64,000 nucleotides of DNA from Xylogone sp. PMI_703 (lineage: Eukaryota; Ascomycota; Leotiomycetes), in the NCBI GenBank assembly GCA_021399445.1, contig JAJTUQ010000001.1:2666001-2730000 (forward strand). Reading direction: 5' to 3'. The notes beneath the pieces are model-generated. The model had not been told where the DNA came from. It ran no database searches and saw nothing but the letters and a program-made list of their open reading frames with translations. The stretch's first letter is position 1. Every line of letters starts with the position of its first letter. This document shows positions 12,001 to 24,469 of the stretch, in pieces. Both the position numbers and the translations under genes were made by a program.

Positions 12001-15000
12001 ATCTTAGATGCATAAATGTGATACGCCAGCGGCGATTTGTGAAGGGCCACGGGAGGGTTGGCGTACTGTGCGGTAATACGGTAATACCGTACTGTAGCGC
12101 TGAGCAAGACTTTAGGCCCCGCTTTCGTGGGAGATACCTCTGGACGCCGCTAGCTCAGACGCCATCAGCCGTGGAGGAAGCATGCATAGAGCGGTGATTC
12201 GTTAAAGCTCTCCTCATGGCTAATTCAGGGATTGTGCTCATACAAGTTCTATGGTAGTTTTTGACTCGACCTCCGAGACAATAATAATGCGGACAACTGT
12301 CACCCCAAAACAAAATCACGCCTTCAGACGATCCCTTGGCGGACATTTCGAGTTGCAAGCCACTTCTCCAGCTGCCATGACAAGTGCCGAGGAGGGTTGT
12401 CTGAGTGGGTAAGGAGTCTGCAGGTTTCGTGTTGTTCTCTAAAGCTTCGAGAATGCTCAAAGATGAACAGCTCAACTCGCAGTGAGTGACCGTTTTCTCG
12501 AAACTTGAGTTTCACCAATCCGCCATCATCTGGGCTGGCCTTGGAACGGCGCACGCTTAGCAGGTGGCGGGGAGCTAATTAGGAGCTGGACCAGTAAGAC
12601 GGCAATCGAATCCCAAATAAACGGATGTGCTCTTGGATTCGCTGAACAGCGTCCGCAGCGCAAGACACCAGCGAAAAGCTGCATTGGGGCAGACCAGGAC
12701 GAGCCTGGCCACGTGTGAATTGCGGGCCGGGACATAGCAACATTGCGGTAAGGCGCTGCCGTCAGCAGCAGTTTGGCGTTAGATGACCCTATTTTTTTCT
12801 TTTTTGCAGTCCAGGCCATGCTACGGTCCCGAGGGTACTTTCTGTAGCCCCATGGGAACTGCATGCCCACAAGGTCTCTTTCTCGACCACCAAAAGAACA
12901 GCATGTGTTGTTCCCGCTCCAGATGCGCGCCACTCGAATTGGCCTCTTTGTGTCGTGCTCATATATCGGGGTTGATATCACTCCTAAATGCAGTCATTGA
13001 ACTGCATACACGGACTCCAAGCCTTTAATCCACGCCGCCGATCCTCGTTACCGTTGCATTGCAGGCGAACCCCCGCCTCGTACGATCGCAACGGTAGGTT
13101 GGCAGTGGGGAATCTCGAGAGACTCCGTAGAGCTAGAAGCCCTAGAGGCCCAGTTTTGGACTGTTCTACAACTCATCCGCGTCTGTTTCTCCTTTCATGT
13201 TGCTGCTTCCACCACGAGGATGTCAGTGGGTCAAGCGTATCTAGGCTGCTGCACCGTACTGTACCGTACTGCGTCGTCAGTAGGATTGCTGTTCCAAGGC
13301 AGAATTGGCAGCGGGTAGCTCGAGCCTGCACTTGCTACCGTTTTCTGCAGTACGGTACAGCAGCCAGGCCGGTGGCTACTGCAACCGTGCGCCTGAGACC
13401 CGTTGCTGCCGGCAGTCATTCGTCCATCACCGTCTTGTCTCAGGCCACAGACCACCAGCGAATTGACCCCGTACTCGAGTCCAGTATCGCGCGCTGCACC
13501 GCGATTGCGCCAGCCTATTGATCGCCGGGGAGCCTCGGAAATCCCTCTTTCGGATGGACGGAGTTGGGTTGTTCTGCGTGTCCAGCGCTGTCCTGCATCG
13601 CATCTCCATCTCCATCTTTATCTGCGTCGACGATGCATGGAAAGAAAAAGGAAGCCCGGTTGAGGAAGACCGCGTGGAGGGTGGTGTTGGTATCAGACGC
13701 CTATCACTGCGCGTCTAAATTTGTTCTTTGCAGCACTGTGTCTTGTATGGGCTGCTCTGATGATGCATCGCACAATTCTAGAACGAGTCATGGACCCCAC
13801 AGTCAGCTACAGTATTGTGGTGGTTGTCCACAGCACTAGAGCTCAGTCAATTGGTGCCGGGTGCACAATTATTACTCACAATTTGGTGTATCTGGATCCT
13901 CCAGCGCAAATCTCTCGGGAATTGTTAGTTACAGCGTTGTACTTTCATTGTTGTGTCTCTTATTCCCGAGTCCGTTCTGGTTTCTGAGGTCGATACTGCT
14001 CTCCATCTTCTCTGTCTCTTCCTTGAGATGAGTTTGTCTCAGACATCGACCGAGGATAAACATTCCGCATTCGGTGTTCCACGGAGTACTGTGGTACACA
14101 CCCTCGTGGTCTCTCCCTGCCAAGCAGCTCCAGGACTACCAGACACGTGGAAAAGCACCGATGATCCATACCCATGACGACAGCATTCCCACGGCAACAT
14201 GTGGGTTCAAAAGCACCACCGTTAGACCGGACTAACTCACTTGGTGGTAAGGGGATGCTGGCCAAAAAGCTTCTGCGCTGGCGAAATGCATTCCTCTCCA
14301 TTTTGTTCGTAAATAAAATCTCCTCCATCCTGCCATCGTCTCCAGTCGCACAGGACACCGTGTAACATCGTCCTCAGGGGGTGCCGCTGGCCCACCAGGT
14401 CAACCCCCTAGGGCCCTTCGAAAGACGTTCCATGAGAGCTTCCATTTTGATCAAGACGACCTACAGTGCTTTCGGGGCAAATTGCACCCCACAAGCAGCT
14501 CCGTTTTGGGCTCCCCTGTTCCACCCCAATGTCGCACTGAGCGATCCGTCACCCGCCGCCGAACCGTTACGCAGTCATTAAGGCTAAAAGGGAGTCGTCC
14601 GTTAAGTACGTTTTGTGTGAAGCAATGGCATTAATACAGCAAGTATTTACCAGCATTGCCACTTGCTTGCGTTTCTCGTAGGTCATGAGTGATATGTCGC
14701 GCAATGACTTTTCGCCTCTTTTTGTGGAAACCCCTCTTGAATGTCTGGTCGTCTTGGAGAGTGTCTGTAATTGTGTTTGTATTCCAACTCAAATCGCTCA
14801 ATTGATGCAAAATAGATCCAGTCGAAGTGCCTTAGGATGGAAATATGCATCCGCTATGCACAACCAGCTCAGAGCTAGGTCAATTCGATCTAATTTGCCT
14901 GATAAAGTGTTTACGTTTAGCCCGGAGTGAATAATCCTGTAGGTGCTTTCGTGGAAGCCAGTTTCCTTTGGAATCAATCAATCCCAGCAAGGTGGACAAC

Positions 15001-17217
15001 AATGCTTGCAGAGACTGCTCTTGATTGTCCCTTGCTACTGCCGGACCTAGACATAACCGTAATTAGCGGTGGAGTGATGAGAATGCCTGTATGCTCGCTG
15101 TATGACATTCTCGTTTTGATCATGCACCTCCGTTGCCGCTGGAGTCAGGTTACCTTCCCTGTTATCTATCCCTGCGTATCTGATACAAAGTCGCCATTCC
15201 AAGAACCTGGAAGTCTGCAAAGACGTTTACGAGCTCGGAGGCCGACAGGGTTTATGTGGGGCCTAGGACGTACCTGTGATCCCAAAGTAAGCAGCCAAAC
15301 GTGTATCACAGACGAATGACTGGATTTAGCACAGGGCCAGTCTACTCCATTTGAAACCTAAACTGCCCAACTGCTCGTAAGGACGAGAACGGCAAAGTAC
15401 CAAAGTATATTTTGCGTTGTCATCAGCAGCTAAAGTGATCCCCATCCTGACGACATGATGAACATTGATGATACAGGATGACATCCAGGGATCATCAAAA
15501 GTACCTAAACGGCGGGTAGAATAATCTACCGTATGTAGCTGGCCTTGAATGTTCGAAGTTTGTCCTGTGCTATTTCACCGAGATAAGTGAAGTGGCTATG
15601 CATCGAATTTGCTGCAGAGCCTCACCGATCTTGATTATTTGACGCATGACTCGCTATTTCCTAATCTGTGGTCGCGCAATCGAGACCGTCGGAAAGATCT
15701 CAGACCCTCTAAGTGCGAATGCGAATCTCGGCGTCGTCCGAGTTTAGACAACTAGGGTTGGAGATATCCAGTAATTAGCTTCCATTCTTCCTATCAATCG
15801 AAACGTAAACACCACTTGTTACCTCTTGTCTCTCCCCACGCTCTAGGCATTGGGGGTTCCTCTCAATGTCCTCCATGTGTGCAAAACACCTGCCAGAGAT
15901 GCATTGCACATGCATCGGTCTTCAGCACAGTCCCTTGGGGGCTCACCACCTGCCATAATAACTCGATCCTTGTGTGCAATCCTTGGTATGACCGGAGCAG
16001 ACTGTTCCGTATCACGACAGCACAGTAATGCCTTGGAACCTCCTTATGTTATGTCGCAAGAGTTCTGATCAATTTCCTTATGGATTAACGTTCTTTTCTC
16101 CTCTTCGCTTTTTTCTCCTAGCCCACGATACGTTGACATCTCGGATGGCATCCTCGAGTTGCCCCGGGGGCCAGGCGAATTGACATGCACCACTCCACAC
16201 CGCTGGGCTGCAGGGAGGATCATTCTACTGCGTATTTGCAGTAACTTCGATGCAGCATTTCTACCCTGCAGACGTAAACCTAGCAGACTCTAGTAGATGA
16301 GACCCGGATAAGAAGCACTCCGATAACGTGCTCCAGGCTCGCGTTCCTGTTTGCGGGTTGCTGGTTCTGCAGTGGATATCGATCTCCATGACACCAGTCC
16401 CGGACTCCTTCTCCTCGGAGCTCCTCGACATTCTCCACACCCGTATCCGGTTCGACGAGCATTTCTGAATTGAGGCATGGCATGCGGATTGAAACGATGA
16501 TGAGAAATGTAGAAATCGGGCATGTGCTGTTACATTGCCTCAAGAACCAGACAACTTTGTTTCAGTAGATTAATGGCAATTTCCGTGGAGAATTATGTAT
16601 CATTGTGGCATAGCTTTCAAGCATCTGCCGGTAGGTACGGTAGTAATTCGTAAGCCCGATGAGATCGTCATTATCAGATCTTTATCTGTCTGAGTCCAGG
16701 CAGTAGCCTCAAAAGCGATGTTGCATGATATTTGCGATTCCGCTTTCGTGAGTACTGTTGCATTGTGACGGTAGGATTCGGTCTAGATACTCGGTAGAAA
16801 GTGAGAAACTGACAGCGACACTTGTCATATCGTGAAATTTTAGTGCCGGCAGTCATATCTCGTTCTAGTGGGAAAGGTTACCTGGCACTTTGATGCTGTA
16901 GAAGATTATCACATTTATGCTCCATCTCAAGATATAATCACATGTCCATAACTTGCTGGTACTGTTAGGTAGTTAGTATTATTAGCCTAGAAATACTCAA
17001 AATGCATCTTCGAGGATCAGTTCGAAGTATCCAGTATGACTGGCAGTTGAGACTACTAACATAATCCGCCTCTGGCACTTCAGTTAGGATATACGGACTA
17101 CAGCCTGTTTATTGTACTCCAAAAACAACTATATTAAACCAAACACCTATGCTAAATCCATTACCAATGTCTCATGCTCCAAGGTATCATCTAGTACTGA
17201 GTAAATCATTGCATAAT
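9028..17217. other. gene-poor interval, no supported gene
   Basis: About 9030-9650 reads as the CT-rich 5' leader of the 81-aa gene on the minus strand. The rest has only short, two-strand overlapping frames with poor amino-acid composition. About 9700-11100 is visibly richer in G and C than 14000-17000. TACTGTA-type words occur again at 11123-11132, 12063-12097, 13256-13277, 13349-13359 and 14086-14094. An imperfect hairpin is listed separately. No transposon termini, tRNA boxes or gene relics were recognised. Confidence 0.55.
15436..15494. repeat. imperfect inverted repeat in gene-free DNA
   Basis: The left arm is TGATCCCCATCCTG at 15436-15449. The right arm is split into CAGGATG (15474-15480) and GGGATCA (15488-15494), giving 14 pairs with a 24-nt loop and a 7-nt bulge. 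No gene lies nearby, so a role is unknown. Confidence 0.5.
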
Positions 17218-19441
17218 TCAAGAACGACCCTTTGTCTTTCTCTTCGATACTGGTGTCCCATTCACGGGTGGCACGCGGGCAAGCTTGCTGCTTCTGACCC
17301 CTACTTTAACAGCAGTTTTCTTTGCTTCAGCCTTTGGCCCTTTGTCCTTGCCAGCCTCGACTTGACCCTCAGATGATTGGAAGTCTTCTAGTTTTTCTGC
17401 CCAGGTTACACTTTTTGCTTTCTTCTTTTGTGATTTCTGGGCCTCAAACTTCTCCTCGTCATACTTTTCTCTCCTCTCTTTCATTTCTCGAAAAGCAGAA
17501 TTCCTCTTGACAAGTTCCTTTTCAACGGCTAATCTGACCAACACTTCTGCTGCTGGTGAAGCCTCTGCTTTGTTCTTCCGTGTGTTGACTCTTGTCAACG
17601 TCGCAATCTCCTTTTCTTCATTCCTTCTCGATACCATTTCGTCATCCAGACCAAGTCGCCGAACCGGAATGAAACTGGGCGCACTGGGAGGCTTGACAAC
17701 TGGAATTCGCGTTCGACCACTGCGTCGAGTTGACTGCCCGTCTAAATTTTCGTCTTCACCTGCAGCTACCTTGTTTTTTCTCGAGCGTCTCTTCGATGAA
17801 GGGCTCGATCTGACGTCAAACTCCTCTTGGACATCTGGTGACTCAGGTATTTGGTTGGCCATAATCACATCTACCATAAGACTCGTTGGTGAATATTCCC
17901 CAAGAGGTTTTCTCTTCGCCGTATCTTTCTTCCCTTTTGCTGCTTTGGTGGCACGCATCCTCGCAACAAAATCGTTGAGCAGATCTATATCTATATCAAC
18001 ATCATCGTCACTAACATCGCCATTATCTCCCATTAGAGCCGGTATATTCACCACAGGCTCCTGGATTTCACCATCAATGGTGTCAGACAGATCAGGATCA
18101 TCATTAATGATATTGCCGTCAATGGAAGCACTCTCCATTTCGGAATCTTCGTCTGATTCGGTCTCTGATGTTGCGTCGGCAATTTCATTACTAGCTGGAT
18201 CTTCCTCATCCTCTAGGTTTGCTGAATCTGGAACGACATCTAGGTCAGGATCAAAGGTCGAGTCCAATGAGAAGAATTCTTCCGACTCTTCACGATCCGA
18301 AGACGTCAATGGCGCGCCAAGGACTTGTTCTGTTTCATGACTAGATATATGCTTGTCATTTTCCACAGAGGAAGGTCTCAGTTCCAGATTCGCAGACTCT
18401 GTAACATCAAGATACGATTGTTCCGGAGAATCCATTCCGTGGTGACTTTGCGAGCTCATTTGTTCAGCCGTTTCTTCACACATATTGCTTTGTCTGGGAA
18501 TAGATAATCGGTCGTCTAGTGGTTCTGCACCATTATCATTACCAGCACTTCCGTCTTGGGTACTCGAAATGCCATGTTGTTTCGAGTGCCCAAAAGAGGT
18601 CAGCAGCGGCTCACCAATTTCAGATGCACGCATTGTTACTCTGTCATGGCCTCCTTTGCTACTCCCGACACTAGCTTTAGAAGCCTCATCTTCCATAGCC
18701 GTGATGCTAAGTCTTTTTAGTTGAGCGCTTTGCCTAGAGCTACGACGTATTCCTGCTCTTAGCTGCTTCTTCGGGCTTCTAGTGCTAGACTCGACCAAAT
18801 TTGATTCAATGGCTGGCTTTATGGTTCCTTCTAAGGGTCGGCCTTCTGGACTTGCGAGTGCTACCTCTGGTGAGAGATCCGGAGGTGACTCCGTTACAAT
18901 CTCTTGGTGTGTTACCTTCACATCCGCAGGCCGCTCAGTTGGTTCGATACAATCAGTTTCTGATAGATCTCCCCCTCGAAGGCTTCTCCTTGTAGACCTG
19001 CGTCTACGATTTTTGGTGGGTGACCTTTTGACTATTGACTGGGCATTCGACACAGCCCTTCTTGAATTCTTTTTGGGTGTTATAACATGGTTTGTATTCG
19101 TCCTTTTTCGAGGAACAAATTGAATGGATTTGGAGCCATCAATCTCGACCTCATTTGTTGATTCATGTCCACAAAATTCTGCCGGTGCGTCACGCTGGAA
19201 CGCGGTGTTTACTGCGATGATATCAGTTCTGCGTAACTTATGTGTTAGGAATATGTAGCATACCATCCTTTGCGGCCAGAACTGATCTCGAGTTACTTGA
19301 CGCGTGCTCGATCTTCTTCCAAGGCGCGTTTCCAATATTCTCCTTTGTACCTAAAACACGAACCCGTTTCCTGGCGCCCACACCTTCTTTCTCTAATTCT
19401 ACTTGCGCCTCATTAATGTTATTTTCTTTATCTCCCGACAA
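17218..19441 (-). CDS. uncharacterised nuclear-type protein with two KEN motifs
   Basis: Exon 1 is 19441-19264 and exon 2 is 19211-17218. The 52-nt intron (GTATGC...ATCGCAG) is phase 1 and avoids an in-frame stop that the nearer AG would create. The protein is about 723 residues. The N-terminus MSGDKENN holds a KEN motif at 5-7 and a second lies at 33-35 (LGTKENIGN). Then come basic Arg/Lys-rich stretches with SP/TP sites, a long acidic middle (DDDVDIDIDLLND), and a basic C-terminal third with the segments PPSAPSFIPVRRLG and KSVTWAEKLEDFQ. There is no signal peptide or membrane segment. KEN boxes are known APC/C degrons, so a cell-cycle-regulated chromatin or kinetochore role is possible, but that is inference; I do not recognise the family. 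It is divergent from MRP10. Confidence 0.8.
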
Positions 19442-20027
19442 TCTACCGCCCCTTTTCTTCCATATTTTTTGTCCGTTTAACCGGGGAGCTTGTGCTGCGA
19501 CTGGTGCCCTTTCCCAGGCCCTTATAACTCGAGAGGGCGGTGGTGCAAAGAAATCTTTAGAGACTCCCCTAAGGGTCAGTTAGTATGGGTATTCAAAGTG
19601 CTATGTATGTTGTTATATTACAAGTTGGAGCTTGATAGCTCTTTAATTGGGGTACCGTTCGGGGTCATTGTAGGTACTTTGCATTCCTTTGTGAGATGAC
19701 TGCTGAGGTAGAGATGGCACTGATTAAATAAACTATTCCATTCGCAATAGCCGCGTTGCCTTCGTATAATTTCGTGAGAGCGTAACGTGTAAAGATGTTG
19801 GGTATGCTAGTCGTGTGCAAGGAGGGACAGTAGTCGCAAGAATTGGTTTGTTTACATTTTGGAGGATTGAGGTTAGGGGAACGTTAATACCGGGGTAATA
19901 TGCGCTATTCCTTATACGGACTAGATCCAAAATAATCTTGAAGCTTTGGAAGACAAGCCTTAGAGAACATCTGAGAAGACGATTGCAATTGAAGTCGAAG
20001 TAATTGCGATTCCAGACTATCGACACA
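19442..20027. promoter_or_regulatory. divergent intergenic promoter region (KEN-motif gene / MRP10)
   Basis: The 586 bases separate two divergently transcribed starts and must hold both promoters. I see no clear TATA box or repeated element in it, and no additional gene. Confidence 0.6.
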
Positions 20028-20439
20028 ATGCCTCCAAAGGGAGCATCCACCAAAATAACGCCTATGCGTTTGCCCCCTCTCCCAAAACTACGAGTTCGGC
20101 GACCGAATCAATCAGAAGCAAATCCATGTCTGGCAATCATGAGCTCTGTCCTAAGTAATTTCTCCACTGTCAGCTTTAAAGTATACATCATTGACAAGGT
20201 TGCAGCTTGCTGGGCGTCAGCTGGCTATAATGTCGCTGGTTGTGCTGCACTAGAATCTCAATTACGGGCGTGCATGGATGCACCGGTAAGCATAAGAAAT
20301 CTACAAGAGTCGACACCTTTGCATGATAGAGTCTAACTTCGTTGTTTTCCAGCGGCCCCAACAACAAAATAAGAATACCATCAATTACCATCTGTCTCGG
20401 ATGTATCCTAAGATTGTAGGGCCAAGGAAGCGGAAGTAG
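20028..20439 (+). CDS. MRP10: mitochondrial small-subunit ribosomal protein Mrp10 (mS37), three exons
   Basis: Exons are 20028-20154, 20206-20285 and 20353-20439, with GT-AG introns of 51 and 67 nt (phases 1 and 0). The product has 97 residues and starts MPPKGASTKITPMRLPPLPK. It has the twin CX9C signature of the family: CLAIMSSVLTC followed by CAALESQLRAC, joined by a ten-residue linker (WASAGYNVAG). The C-terminus is short and basic. Mrp10/mS37 (CHCHD1 in animals) is a small-subunit mitoribosome protein with disulfide-linked CX9C helices, imported through the Mia40 route; that is family knowledge. The first intron falls inside the first CX9C helix, so the gene is invisible as one frame. It ends tail-to-tail with CDC24. 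Confidence 0.93.
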
Positions 20440-21043
20440 ACAATGAATTCAAGAGTGGAAAGTATAAAATCAGGAAAATAAGAAATGCCTTGTGCTTTGA
20501 TATATGGCGGGGTCTCTGTATGATTAGAATATTTAACGGTCTGTGTGGGTAGCATTTATGGCGCATAGGCAGGGTCATTAGGATATATCGAGGAATTTAA
20601 ATATATTCTATCAAAAGGGCAGTACTCAGAGAACTGAGAGTTATCAATACCGGCTGGAGTGTAAAGACCAGATAATTGCATTTTTAAATCTTGCAAAGTC
20701 TAGCTGATAAAGTAGTGCGCATCGCCAAATGCTATTATTTAACATAGAGCTTCCTCCTCAAAATGGATCCATATCATCAAGTGACGCCGATCCACCCAAC
20801 CATCCCCTCCGGGGCAATGCTGGCAAGAGAAAAGAAAAAATAAAATAAACTGGCCATAATTAACTCCTTTGAAAGTAAAGATGTCAAATCCTATCATAAT
20901 CCACTCTGATCCCCACATTCAATAATCGTCTGAAACATTCCAATCATAATCTCAATCCATGGATGCTAGTGGTGTCGTCAAATATGCCCTATAGATCAAC
21001 TCCTCTAGCCATGCCTAATTCTGAATAACAAATGCACCAAACA
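20440..21043. other. convergent intergenic region MRP10 / CDC24
   Basis: The 604 bases are shared 3' flank of two convergent genes and are AT-rich. I see no gene or strong structured element. Confidence 0.6.
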
Positions 21044-24000
21044 CTAATTAGCTACACTCAGACAGAAAAGTTCGATTTCACCGAGTGACCCAGTGTGGTA
21101 TTGCGCCTCTCGCCATTCCTGGAACGCAATCTGTATGTCATCATCCGATTCAATGGTAACAAAATCTCCGTCCTCGTCACGGTATCTCAGCCTCATTGTG
21201 CCCTTAGCAATAGCATTTGTAGAAAATCTTCCAATTTTTGCATCGATACGATCAACGAGAGATTGGTAAGTAATGTTGAATGGCACAACGAGTGTAACAT
21301 AGTTGCCATCACAGTTAACTTTGACTTTAAGCTGAGTTGGAAGAGCAAGATCGTCTTCTGCTCCAACTAATGGAGGTGATATCACTTGAGGCTCCACCGA
21401 CGGGGTGGGTTGGATGGAATTGCTTCGGGAATATGCAGTATATTGAGGTGCTTGAGCTTGACGTTCTCTCTGTGCGCCAGGAGATTGAGTATGCGCTCTC
21501 ACCGGCAAGCTATTGGGAGAGTTGGTTTGAGACCGTGGAATATTGCTGTCATAGGCAGGATGTAAGTGTGCTGGAATGCCTGGGACGGCGGGTACTGGGC
21601 CTCCGCTAGGAAGTCGACGGCCACCAGTCTGGGCGTTTATATCTGGAGTGCTGTAGGATCTGCTTCTTTGCGATGCAGCACTGTTCTGGCTAGACTGAGA
21701 AGCCATGGCTGGTAGTGAAGGCCGCTGTGGAGTGCGACCATTCATCTGATAAGCATTGAGAGTTGCATTAAGCGAACTCTGGCTCTCTCGTGATGGTACA
21801 CGAGCTATGGCTGGTGCTGTGTAGCGCATATTCTCGTCCCAAGATCCCTTGGGTGTTCCCTGTCTTGGGAATGGATACATATTATTCATGGATGGCGTTG
21901 CACTGCTTCTCGATGATGCTGGTGATTCGGCCACAGGTGAAAAATATGAGTCACCCGCCCGCTGTCCTGGCGAGGGAACTGTGCCCTGCATTTGAGTCTG
22001 TAAGCTTAGCGGAGGGCTTACTGTCATGGGAAATCGAGGAGGTGCTCCCGCTCTTGCAATTCCTGATAGAGACTGAGAGCTTTCGGTGATTGATCTAGCT
22101 CGTAGATTGTTGTTGGATACGTTTCGTTGCAACTCACTTTGCCCTGGTGGTGGTTCATCCTCGTCGTCATCATCATCATCCTCTTGCGCATAAGGATTGG
22201 GCATATTAGGGGTCTGATCTCGCATCCAGGCGAACTCGGTTGGTTGGGAATCGGGACTAGCAGCCCCCAAAATCGTAGCATGTTCCTTCCGTTGCGCATC
22301 AATACCTGCATACCACTTTTTCATTGCCTCCTCGTTTGAAAAGCGAACTATGAAATTTTCAACTCCAGGATCTCCTTTCCAGAAGATCTGGACCTGATAG
22401 GAACCTAATTAGTGTTAGCTAGAATGTTTTTCAGACTGAAGTAGAGAAATAATCCAACCTTGCTTGCTGAAAGACAACACCTCGGTTACGTTTGTCATGA
22501 AGATTCGTCCCTTTAGCTGCAATTTTGCGTTTTTATTGGGCTCTTTCTTCTTCTCCATTTTAGCTTTCTTATCTTTTTGTCCACCTATAAGCTTATCTTT
22601 GGATTTATTGGGGTTTAACTCTTTGCAGCAGAGCAGAATGCGTTCAAAAAGATATATAGAATACTAAAGCACATATATCAGCACAGCCATACGATAGAAT
22701 ATAATAGGCCGATCACATGATGCCCAAGGACAAGAAAATAGTGCTCACCTCTTTCGGAACATCACTTTTGCCGGTTATCACTGGGAAATGACCATGGAGT
22801 AATAAATCACCAAAGTGGTCAACACGGTGATTCTTCCAGTCGTCTACTCTATTAATTAGATCGATGAGTGCCTCGCCTCTGAGTTCTCGATCGACTGCTT
22901 CGTTGGCTTGTTTCAGGACCCTATTTGCAGCTTCAATTCCTGCAGTCAAGTCTGCCTTAGTCTCATCATTTGCCCCGGTCTTATCTCGTAAATCCTAATG
23001 TAGATGAGCATTTGGTTCTTAAATTTCTGCTATGAAATAGACCATACCTTTAGCAGCAATGGGTATTTCACCAATCGTTGCATGGGCTTGAGCAGGAAAC
23101 CATCTAGTGTATTGAAGTCCACGACAACAGGATGATCCGCCTTTGCAAGTTTATCGAATTCTCTCATTGCAATGGCAGCAGCTTTGCGCTGATTGGCAAT
23201 AAAAGGCTGATATATACCGAATGACTCTTCGTGAGCAACAAAGAGCTGGCCCCATTCTTGTTTAGCATCTGGTAGCGAGTTTGTTGTTTCGATTCGAATG
23301 AGAAATCTTCGTTGAAAGTCCAAAATGGCATTGATATTAAGAAAGATATCATGCACTACGTCGCCAGGAATAACCCCTTTTTGTTCTATCACCCTTTTGA
23401 GCTCATGTAAATTTTCGAGATCTTGAACATATTTGCGCTCGGTATCGACCAACTCCCGAACCACATGATCTCTATAACTCATTTGCGACCCGGCCGCCGC
23501 ATTTGATTGAGTTGTCTCCTCAGCGCTAGTTTGCAGAAGTAACCCCTTCTCCTCTGCCCTGTCGAGAACAAAATTGATGACTTGTGTTACCTAGTGAGAA
23601 ATAGCGTAAGTATATATAGAATAACTTCCAGAGGTAAAATGAAATGCTGTAGAGTAGCAAGAGGTCTATAGTCTAATACCGACCCCAGAGGCACACTGGC
23701 GCCTATCCCTCTCTCCTGACAGGGGCCTGTCCCCTTGAATTTCTAGAGGCTCATATCTTCTGGTTCCATTTTGGTCCTCCAGCGTGAGTCCGCTATCATT
23801 TCTTCCGTTGTCCAATGACTATACGGGTGTACAACATACCTTCACGAATCCGGTAGTGTCATCGCCAAATAGATCTGTCAGGGCAAAACAATCTTCAGAT
23901 GGTATCTTCAGCTCCTTCAAACACGCCTCGTAGAACTTGAATGCAGCGAACTTTGGTCTCTTCGCCTCTGAGACCGAGTCATCGATCCGAAGCAGTTCTG

Positions 24001-24469
24001 GTGGCTGGAGCGAATTGTATATAGTTAATAGGGGAACCCCCTTCCGCAGGTACGACCATAGAGCAGTTACGGGGTCTTCGGCGTTATTATTCAACTCAGA
24101 TAGATGGTTTTCGAGGCCAGGGACCTGTGCCAAGCGCTGCACAAGATTCACGCAAATCTGATATAAGGATCTTGAAGCGTCGGCTCTTTGGTTGATGATG
24201 TTGTTTGTCGCAACCACCAGTCCACTGCTCAGTGGCTGTATAGATGTCGCAGAGGTATTCGCTGACGATAGCGACGTTGTGGACGCCGAGGTAAGGGCAG
24301 TCGAGCCCGAGAGCTGTGAGGATCTCGAGCTGTGGCTCATGGTTTGACTTAACCCGTTGACGCCGTCTATGGCGGTTCTCGTCTGGAAAACAGGTGCGGT
24401 GTTCGTTCTCGTTAGCGGAGGTGGTCCATGTGGATTCACCATCTGCATGGCAACCTTGCCTGATGACAT
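21044..24469 (-). CDS. CDC24: Rho-family GTPase exchange factor Cdc24, five exons
   Basis: Exons run 24469-23840, 23590-23048, 22994-22749, 22663-22459 and 22404-21044; the introns are 249, 53, 85, 54 nt and all keep frame, giving about 994 residues. Domain order matches Cdc24: a Ser/Thr-rich N-terminus, a calponin-homology-like CDC24 domain (about 95-225, ending DLFGDDTTGFVK), a DH/RhoGEF domain (about 245-435, with LVDTERKYVQDLENL and LLKPMQRLVKYPLLLK), a PH domain (about 445-590, YSIYLFERILLCCKE) with a Lys-rich insertion, a long Ser/Pro-rich linker, and a C-terminal PB1 domain (about 900-994) with the acidic motif RYRDEDGDFVTIESDDDI. The family activates Cdc42/Rac and sets polarity and hyphal tip growth, with PB1 binding the Bem1 scaffold. 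Intron 4 has a weak GTTGGA donor. The 249-nt intron 1 is unusually long here. Confidence 0.95.

Noticed and set aside
12988..13521. 177-aa open frame on the plus strand
   Set aside because: Arg/Ser/Cys-rich, overlaps other frames, no plausible domain or splice partners.
14927..15319. 130-aa open frame on the plus strand
   Set aside because: Composition closer to a protein than most here, but no homology cue, no adjoining exon and no conserved motif.
17507..18340. 277-aa open frame antisense to the KEN-motif gene
   Set aside because: Its Ser-rich translation is the mirror of the acidic coding strand; a shadow frame.
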